This document shows, piece by piece, positions 4,925 through 10,135 of a stretch of DNA of 10,135 nucleotides. Under the pieces are notes generated by a model. The model was not told the origin of the DNA, searched no databases, and saw only the letters and a list, made by a program, of their open reading frames with translations. Source of the stretch: Pseudomonadota bacterium (GTDB lineage Bacteria; Pseudomonadota; Alphaproteobacteria; Sphingomonadales; Sphingomonadaceae); the NCBI GenBank assembly GCA_029781465.1, contig JAKOWQ010000120.1, positions 1 through 10,135 on the forward strand, read 5' to 3'. Each line of letters starts with the position of its first letter. Positions within the stretch are counted from its first letter, which is position 1. The position numbers and the translations under genes are program-made.

Positions 4925-6619
4925 CTACTTCTTCCCCGCTTCGGCCAGGCTCGCATCGCGGATCGCGCGGAATTCGTCGGTCTTGTGCCAGTTGGGCCAG
5001 TCGGTGGTCATCGCAAGCATCCGCCCGAGACGGTAATAGAGCTGCGTCTCCTGGACCGCGCCCGACCAGTCCCAGGTGGGGTCGTACTGGTCGGAAGGCT
5101 GGTGGTAGCGGTGCTGGACATAGTCATCCGCAGCCGCTTCGCCCGCAGCCTTGCCGCCCCTGACCCAGTCCGAACCGCGCCCCACCGCGAACATCGGCAC
5201 GCCCTGCTTGGCCATGCTGAAATGATCGGAGCGATAGTAATGCCCGCGCTCGGCGTGGTCCTCGGGCGTCTGGTAAAGCTTCATCGCCTTCATCGCCGCG
5301 GCGAGGTAGCGGGTCAGCTCGGACTTGTCGCCACCGGTCACCTGAACATCGCGGCTGGGGCTGCCGGGGCCGACCCCGTCCATGTTGACCCCGCCCACGG
5401 TCCGCGCCAGCGGATAGACCGGGTTGCGGGCATACCATTCGCTGCCCAGCAGCCCCGATTCCTCCAGCGTTACCGCCAAAAACACCTGGCTGCGATCGGC
5501 TGCACCTTCTTTCACATTGGCCTCGGCCAAGGCAACCAGCGCGCCCACCCCGGTCGCGTTGTCGATCGCGCCGTTGCAGATGTCGTCCCCGCTCTTGTCC
5601 GGCGTGCAGCGCCCGAGGTGATCCCAATGCGCGGTATAAAGCACATATTCCCCCGGCCGCTTGCGGCCCGGCTGGATGCCGATGACGTTATGGGAGGTAG
5701 AGCGGCGGATCGCATTGTCGAAGGAAAGGCTGGCGGTGACCCCAAGCGGCACGGCCTTGAAGCCCTTTTGCCCGGCGGCAGCGGTGAGCGCGGAGAGATC
5801 GTGCCCCGAAGCCTTGAAGATCGCCTCGGCCACGCCCTTCTGAACCCAGCCGTTGGCCGCCGTCTGGTCCATCGCACCCCCCGCGCGCGCGACATAGGTC
5901 TGCGCCCCGGTCCAGCTTGAATTGACCACCTGCCAGCCATAGGCCGCCGGGAAGGTATCGTGGATCACCAGCGCGCCCGCCGCGCCCTGGCGCGCGGCCT
6001 CTTCGAACTTGTAGGTCCAGCGCCCGTAATAGGTCATCCGCCGGCCCTTGAAGAGCCCTTCCTCGGTCTCATTGGCATAGTCGGGATCGTTGACCAGGAT
6101 CACCGCGATCTTGCCCTTCATGTCGAGCCCGGCGTAGTCATTCCAGCCGAGTTCGGGCGCGTTGATACCATAGCCGACGAAGACCAGCGGCGCGTCCTTG
6201 AGCGCGGTATGGTCCACCACCCGGTAGCTTCCGGCAACGAAATCGGAGCCGTCGGTAAAGCGCAGCACCTGCCCCCCGGCATTGACCGCAAGACCGCTGG
6301 AATTCTGCGCGGTGATCTCGACGATCGGCACGTCCTGAAGCCACGATCCGTTGTTGCCCGGCTGCAATCCGGCATCCTTGAAGCGCTGGATGATATAGGC
6401 AATCGACTTGTCCTCTCCCGGCGTGCCGGGACCGCGCCCTTCGAAGGCATCGGACGAAAGCACGCGGGTGACCGTCTTGAGCGTATCCTCCTGGATCACC
6501 GGTACCTTGACCGCCGGGATCGGCGGAGCCTTGGCGGGTCTGGCGGGTGCACTCCCCGCGAATGCCAGTGCCACGATTGAAACGGCAAGCGACAGCGATC
6601 GGGAAACGGAAAGGCTCAT
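4925..6619 (-). CDS. Exported M28-family zinc metallopeptidase with PA domain
   Basis: A 564-residue di-zinc aminopeptidase-type protein, predicted to act in the periplasm or outside the cell. A signal peptide is seen at residues 1-26 (hydrophobic 9-22, ending APA). Residues about 140-235 form a protease-associated insert (PLVFVGYG, GKIAVILVNDPD, GAAGALVIHD). The catalytic core at about 308-535 has the full M28 ligand set: H331 and D333 (TAHWDH), bridging D353 (AIDNATG), E386/E387 (LEESGLLGSEW), D414 (VNMDGVG) and H506 (HRYHQPSDQ). The only two cysteines, C338 and C348, lie between the first two zinc sites. The ATG at 6619 is chosen because it begins the signal peptide and AAGGA lies 11 nt upstream; a longer frame extends through the intergenic region without a good start. 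It is followed after 4 bp by the agmatine deiminase gene, so the two are probably one transcript. The peptide substrate is unknown. Confidence 0.93.
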   Translation of the reverse strand: MSLSVSRSLSLAVSIVALAFAGSAPARPAKAPPIPAVKVPVIQEDTLKTVTRVLSSDAFEGRGPGTPGEDKSIAYIIQRFKDAGLQPGNNGSWLQDVPIVEITAQNSSGLAVNAGGQVLRFTDGSDFVAGSYRVVDHTALKDAPLVFVGYGINAPELGWNDYAGLDMKGKIAVILVNDPDYANETEEGLFKGRRMTYYGRWTYKFEEAARQGAAGALVIHDTFPAAYGWQVVNSSWTGAQTYVARAGGAMDQTAANGWVQKGVAEAIFKASGHDLSALTAAAGQKGFKAVPLGVTASLSFDNAIRRSTSHNVIGIQPGRKRPGEYVLYTAHWDHLGRCTPDKSGDDICNGAIDNATGVGALVALAEANVKEGAADRSQVFLAVTLEESGLLGSEWYARNPVYPLARTVGGVNMDGVGPGSPSRDVQVTGGDKSELTRYLAAAMKAMKLYQTPEDHAERGHYYRSDHFSMAKQGVPMFAVGRGSDWVRGGKAAGEAAADDYVQHRYHQPSDQYDPTWDWSGAVQETQLYYRLGRMLAMTTDWPNWHKTDEFRAIRDASLAEAGKK

Positions 6620-6659
6620 TGCGCGGGGATTCCTTGGCCGGTTGATCTGGCAGGGTGGC

Positions 6660-6703
6660 AAAGCCGCGGCCCGTGCGCAAGCCGCGCATCGACCGGCGGC
6701 TTT
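6660..6703. repeat. Nested inverted repeat in the divergent peptidase/glnE intergenic region
   Basis: An exact 8-bp inverted repeat, AAAGCCGC (6660-6667) and GCGGCTTT (6696-6703), encloses a second hairpin, TGCGC (6674-6678) and GCGCA (6684-6688) with a 5-nt loop. It sits in the 131-bp gap (6620-6750) between the divergent start codons, the only sizeable gap on this side of the window. No run of T follows on either strand, so it is not a standard terminator. I find no convincing -35/-10 pair in the gap. The repeat could be a leader structure or a regulator site; chance is possible in such GC-rich DNA. Confidence 0.4.
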
Positions 6704-6750
6704 GATGGAAGAGCTTGATCGCGCCGCCACGCCGCCGCATTGCAGACAGC

Positions 6751-9459
6751 ATGACTGCCGACTGGACCGGAGCGCTTGGACGGGCGCGGGCGCATTCGCC
6801 CTTTCTGGCGCAAGGGCTCAATCGCCTGCCCGCGCTCGAAGCACTGCTGGCAACCGGCGATGGCGAAGGCGCTTTGGCCTGGGCCAAGGCGGCTGGCGAA
6901 GGCGCACCGACCGTCGCGAGCGCTCTCAGGCGCGAAAAGCAGGCCCTGGCGGTAGCGCTGGCTTTGGGCGACCTGGCCGGGGCCTTCGCTCTGACGCGGG
7001 TCGTCGGCGAGCTCAGCGCCTTTGCCGACCGCGCGCTCGATGCCGCGATCGCCGATGCGATCCGTTCGCGGGTGAGCGATGCCGAGCCCGCCGGGTTCAC
7101 TGCCCTGGCGCTGGGCAAGCACGGCGCGGGCGAACTCAACTATTCGTCCGACATCGACCCGATCCTGCTTTACGATCCCGCGCTGCTGCCCCGGCGCGAA
7201 CGCGACGAGCCGGGCGAGGCCGCACAGCGCGTGGCGCGCACCATGATGCAAACGATGAGCCAGGTCGATCACGAAGGCTATGTCTTCCGGGTCGATCTCA
7301 GGCTGCGCCCGGCCTCGGAGGTTAGCCCGCTGGCGATAACCATCGACGCCGCGCTGACCCATTACGAAAGCTCGGCGCTGGCCTGGGAACGCGCTGCCTT
7401 TATCCGCGCGCGGGCCTGCGCCGGAGACCTGGCGGCGGGCGAGGCGTTCCTTGCAGCGATCCGGCCGTTCGTCTGGCGCAAGAGCCTCGATTTCGGGGCG
7501 ATCGTCGAGATCGAGCGGCTGACCCAGCGGATCCGCGCCAACCATTCCGGCCCGAAACGCCCCGGCCCCGGTTTCAACCTCAAACAGGGGCGCGGAGGCA
7601 TCCGCGAGGTCGAATTCTTCGCCCAGACCCATCAGCTGATCCATGGCGGCCGCCATCCCGAGCTGCGTCTGCGCGGCACCCGCGCCAGCCTTGATGCCCT
7701 CGCTGGCGCCGGGCTGATCGAAGCGGAAGACGCGCGGGTATTGGGCGAAAGCTATGACCGGCTGCGCACGATCGAACACCGCCTGCAAATGGTGGCCGAT
7801 CAGCAGACCCATTCGCTGCCGCTGGACCCGGCCGCGCTCGACAATGTCGCCCACCTCGATGGCCTGGCCGATGGCGCCGCGCTGGTGGCCGAGCTGGCGG
7901 CGATCACCGAAGCGGTGGGCAGCCGCTATGACCGGCTGATCGCGCAGGGCGCCCGCGATGGCGCAAGCGTGCCGGTAGCCGGAACCGGCGGCGCGGCGCT
8001 CGAGCAGGAGCTTGCAGACCTGGGCTTTGCCGATCCACAGGGGCTGGCCGAGCGGATCGAAGGCTGGCGCTCGGGCCGCTTGCGCGCGCTGCGCAGCGAG
8101 GCGGCCCGCGCCGCCTTCGACGCGGTCCTGAAACCGCTTCTGGCCGCCTTCGCCGCCGCGCCCGAGCCGGACCGCGCGCTGCTGCGCTGGGAGCAACTGC
8201 TCACCAACCTGCCGAGCGCGGTCAACCTGTTCCGCCTGCTCGAAGCGCGCCCGGCGCTGCTGCAACTGCTTGCAAGAATCCTCAGCCTCGCCCCGCCGCT
8301 GGCCGACGAGCTGGCGCGCAGGGCCGATCTGCTCGACCCGCTGATCGATGCCTCGGCCTTCGATCTGCCTCCGGGGGTTGCCGAACTCGCCGGGGATTTC
8401 GCGCGCGGCGAGGAGGATGACGATTACCAGCAGATTCTCGACCGGGTGCGCCGCCGGGTGGGGGAACGGCGCTTTGCCCTGGGTGTGCAGCTGATCGAGG
8501 GCGCGCGCGATCCCGCGGAGATCGGGCGCGGCCTGTCGCGCGTGGCCGAAGCCGCGCTGACGGTGCTGGCCGATGCCACCGTGGCCGAATTCGAGCGCGC
8601 CCACGGCAGGGTGCCGGGCGGTGAGCTGGTGGTGCTCGGGCTGGGGCGGCTGGGCGGCGGGGCACTGACCCATGCCAGCGACCTTGATCTGGTGTTCCTG
8701 TTCACCGGCGATCACACCGCCGAAAGCAACGGGCCGCGCCCGCTGGGTGCGACGCTCTACTTCAACCGCCTGGCACAGCGGGTTTCGGTGGCGCTTTCGG
8801 TGCCGACGGCGGAAGGCGCGCTTTATGACGTCGATACGCGGCTGCGCCCCTCGGGCGATCAGGGGCCGCTGGCGGTCAGCTTTGAAAGCTTTGCGCGCTA
8901 TCAGCGCGAATCCGCCTGGACCTGGGAACACATGGCGCTGTGCCGCGCCCGTCCACTCTACGGCTCGGATGGGGCACGGACCGAGCTGGCGCGGATCGTC
9001 CGCTCGGTCCTGACCCTGCGGCGCGATCCGGAAAAGCTTCGCCGGGAGGTGCTGGAAATGCGCGCGCGCATGGCCGAGCACAAGCCGGGCAAGGGCGCGC
9101 TTGACGTCAAGCTGGCGCGCGGCGGGCTGGTCGATGTCGAATTCATCACCCATTTCCTGCAACTGCGCGACGGGATCGGACTGGTTCCCTCGCTTCCGGC
9201 GGCGTTGGGCGAGCTGGCCGGTGCCGGACTGCTGCTGCCAGACCTGCCCGAGGCGCAGGCGATCCTGGGCCGCTTCCTGATCGCCTCGCGCCTGCTTGCC
9301 CCCGATACGCAGGAGCCGCCGCTCGCGGCGCGCGCGGTACTGGCCCAGGCTTGCGGATGCGGCGACTGGCCCGGATTGCTAAAGGCGCTGGACGAATCGC
9401 GCCGCACGGTTGCCGCCGCCTGGACGGCAACCTTTGGCGAAACCCTGGAGACCGATTGA
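6751..9459 (+). CDS. glnE: Bifunctional glutamine synthetase adenylyltransferase / adenylyl-removing enzyme
   Basis: GlnE adds AMP to, and removes it from, a tyrosine of glutamine synthetase, tuning ammonia assimilation under control of PII and glutamine. The 902-residue protein shows both nucleotidyltransferase modules. The N-terminal, adenylyl-removing one has LGKHGAGELNYSSDID at 121-136 (D134, D136), FRVDLRLRP at 179-187 and KQGRGGIREVEFF at 278-290. The C-terminal, adenylylating one has LGRLGGGALTHASDLDL at 631-647 (D644, D646), DVDTRLRPSGDQGPLAVS at 693-710 and KLARGGLVDVEF at 787-798. Length is slightly below the enterobacterial enzyme (about 945) and normal for alphaproteobacteria. The ATG at 6751 is preferred although its ribosome site is weak; an in-frame TTG at 6715 would add 12 atypical residues. 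Its stop overlaps the bcp start by one base (TGATG), so the genes are co-transcribed. Confidence 0.95.
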   Translation: MTADWTGALGRARAHSPFLAQGLNRLPALEALLATGDGEGALAWAKAAGEGAPTVASALRREKQALAVALALGDLAGAFALTRVVGELSAFADRALDAAIADAIRSRVSDAEPAGFTALALGKHGAGELNYSSDIDPILLYDPALLPRRERDEPGEAAQRVARTMMQTMSQVDHEGYVFRVDLRLRPASEVSPLAITIDAALTHYESSALAWERAAFIRARACAGDLAAGEAFLAAIRPFVWRKSLDFGAIVEIERLTQRIRANHSGPKRPGPGFNLKQGRGGIREVEFFAQTHQLIHGGRHPELRLRGTRASLDALAGAGLIEAEDARVLGESYDRLRTIEHRLQMVADQQTHSLPLDPAALDNVAHLDGLADGAALVAELAAITEAVGSRYDRLIAQGARDGASVPVAGTGGAALEQELADLGFADPQGLAERIEGWRSGRLRALRSEAARAAFDAVLKPLLAAFAAAPEPDRALLRWEQLLTNLPSAVNLFRLLEARPALLQLLARILSLAPPLADELARRADLLDPLIDASAFDLPPGVAELAGDFARGEEDDDYQQILDRVRRRVGERRFALGVQLIEGARDPAEIGRGLSRVAEAALTVLADATVAEFERAHGRVPGGELVVLGLGRLGGGALTHASDLDLVFLFTGDHTAESNGPRPLGATLYFNRLAQRVSVALSVPTAEGALYDVDTRLRPSGDQGPLAVSFESFARYQRESAWTWEHMALCRARPLYGSDGARTELARIVRSVLTLRRDPEKLRREVLEMRARMAEHKPGKGALDVKLARGGLVDVEFITHFLQLRDGIGLVPSLPAALGELAGAGLLLPDLPEAQAILGRFLIASRLLAPDTQEPPLAARAVLAQACGCGDWPGLLKALDESRRTVAAAWTATFGETLETD

Positions 9460-9932
9460 TGGCCAAGCTTCCCGCCGTGGGCGATACCCTTCCCGACATG
9501 GTCCTGACCGCGCCCGATGGCGGCGAGATCCCGCTGGCCGGTTTCGCCGGGCGCAAGCTGGTGCTGTTTTTCTATCCCAAGGACGATACCCCCGGCTGCA
9601 CGATCGAGAACAAGGACTTTTCCGAACTGGCCGGAGAGTTCGCCAAGGCCGGGGTTGTCCTGCTCGGCATCTCCAAGGACCCGCCCAAAAAGCACCTCAG
9701 GTTCATCGAGAAGCACGGCCTTGTCGCACCGCTGGCCAGCGATGCCGAGCAGGGCGGGCTGTCCGACGCGCTGGGAATCTGGACCGAAAAGCAGAACTAT
9801 GGCCGCACCTACATGGGCATGGTGCGCACCACCTTGCTGATCGGGGCCGATGGCCGGGTGGCGCGGGTGTGGAGCCCGGTCAAGGTCAAGGGCCACGCCG
9901 CCGCGGTGCTGGAGGCGGCAAAGGCGCTGTGA
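9459..9932 (+). CDS. bcp: Thioredoxin-dependent thiol peroxidase, peroxiredoxin of the Bcp/PrxQ family
   Basis: The 157-residue cytoplasmic enzyme reduces hydrogen peroxide and organic hydroperoxides. The peroxidatic motif PKDDTPGC spans 40-47 (P40, T44, C47), and the conserved arginine is R123 in MVRTTLLI. The usual resolving cysteine five residues after the first (E. coli C50) is replaced within TIENKDFSE, and C47 is the only cysteine in the protein, so it must work by a one-cysteine mechanism or form a mixed disulfide with a partner. The start at 9459 overlaps the glnE stop (TGATG) and has GGAG 8 nt upstream within glnE. The stop overlaps the GTG of the next gene by 4 bp, so all three genes form one transcription unit. 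Confidence 0.96.
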   Translation: MAKLPAVGDTLPDMVLTAPDGGEIPLAGFAGRKLVLFFYPKDDTPGCTIENKDFSELAGEFAKAGVVLLGISKDPPKKHLRFIEKHGLVAPLASDAEQGGLSDALGIWTEKQNYGRTYMGMVRTTLLIGADGRVARVWSPVKVKGHAAAVLEAAKAL

Positions 9933-10135
9933 CCACCCTCGCGCGCGCGATCCGCGCCGTCCTTGAAACCGGCGATCCGCGCGCCAAGGTCATGGCATGC
10001 CGCGCGCTGGTGCGCGATTGGCGCGGCGGACGGCTGCGCTTTGTTTTCGATTGCCCCATGCCCGGGGAGCCGGGCCGCCCCGCCCAGCCCGAGCTTCTAC
10101 CACCCAACCGCATGCCCAAGCGCGGCAAGGGCGGG
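9929..10135 (+). CDS. DUF455 (COG2833-like) ferritin-like domain protein, N-terminal fragment
   Basis: Sixty-nine codons are present before the window ends. The GTG start at 9929 overlaps the bcp stop as GTGA, with GGAGG about 13 nt upstream. The visible residues begin MTTLARAIRAVLETGDP, continue with a short helix containing two cysteines (around CRALVRDW and FDCPMP), and reach PGRPAQPELLPPNRMPKRG. The tail (RPxxPELLPPxxMPKR) is the signature I associate with DUF455 proteins, about 260-280 residues long and predicted to carry a ferritin-like four-helix fold further downstream. The metal-binding part is outside the window. The function of the family is not established; the overlap with bcp suggests a role in oxidative or metal stress, which is inference. 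Confidence 0.82.
   Translation, partial: MTTLARAIRAVLETGDPRAKVMACRALVRDWRGGRLRFVFDCPMPGEPGRPAQPELLPPNRMPKRGKGG

Noticed and set aside
4733..5920. A 395-codon plus-strand open frame opposite the M28 peptidase and the start of aguA
   Set aside because: It spans two well-supported minus-strand genes and shows no domain; it is a shadow frame.
6616..9162. An 848-codon open frame on the minus strand opposite glnE
   Set aside because: GC-rich codon bias keeps antisense frames open; its translation is rich in Arg, Gln and Ala with no recognisable domain, while the plus-strand frame is clearly GlnE with both catalytic modules.
1..10135. A defence system, prophage, integrative element or other foreign island
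   Set aside because: All genes are housekeeping or common catabolic/transport families, base and codon use appear even, and there are no integrases, transposases, direct repeats or tRNA junctions.

Overview
The window looks like ordinary chromosomal DNA of an alphaproteobacterium, most likely a sphingomonad (Sphingomonadales: Novosphingobium, Sphingomonas, Erythrobacter or a relative). The grounds are high GC, dense gene packing with uniform codon use, and the style of the encoded proteins. These include a sphingomonad-type TonB-dependent receptor with a short plug, a GlnE carrying the SSDIDPILLYD motif variant, a one-cysteine Bcp, and a DUF455 protein directly after bcp. The organism call is inferred from recognised protein families; no 16S or other marker is present. 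I see no tRNA, rRNA, CRISPR array, insertion sequence, phage gene or attachment site.

Layout. Positions 1-206 (+) hold the last 67 codons of a major facilitator (GPH/SLC45-like sugar permease) gene. It converges on a leftward block, and the two facing stop codons share one CTAG. The leftward block, read right to left, starts with an exported M28 zinc peptidase (6619-4925) and an agmatine deiminase-family enzyme (4920-3931), separated by 4 bp. A 77-bp gap follows with a probable promoter and a dyad operator. Next come 4-hydroxyphenylpyruvate dioxygenase hppD (3853-2747), a VOC-fold protein 2 bp downstream (2744-2187), and a TonB-dependent outer-membrane receptor 40 bp further on (2146-203). 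A 131-bp divergent intergenic region (6620-6750) holds a nested inverted repeat. To its right a tightly overlapping rightward operon begins: glnE (6751-9459), bcp (9459-9932, 1-bp overlap) and a DUF455 ferritin-like gene (9929-, 4-bp overlap, running off the window).

How the genes work together. HppD converts 4-hydroxyphenylpyruvate to homogentisate in tyrosine breakdown; the VOC protein is almost certainly translationally coupled to it. The receptor may be co-transcribed, which would link aromatic amino-acid catabolism (an Fe(II) enzyme, with homogentisate a potential iron reductant as pyomelanin) to outer-membrane uptake. That link is a hypothesis. The peptidase and the deiminase could serve peptide/arginine-derived nitrogen use. 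GlnE adjusts glutamine synthetase activity to nitrogen status; Bcp is a thiol peroxidase; the DUF455 protein is of unknown function.

I found no convincing undescribed multi-gene system. The points most worth checking are the operator-like dyad at hppD, the receptor with a shortened plug and a lipobox-like signal peptide sitting behind hppD, and the DUF455 gene locked to bcp.
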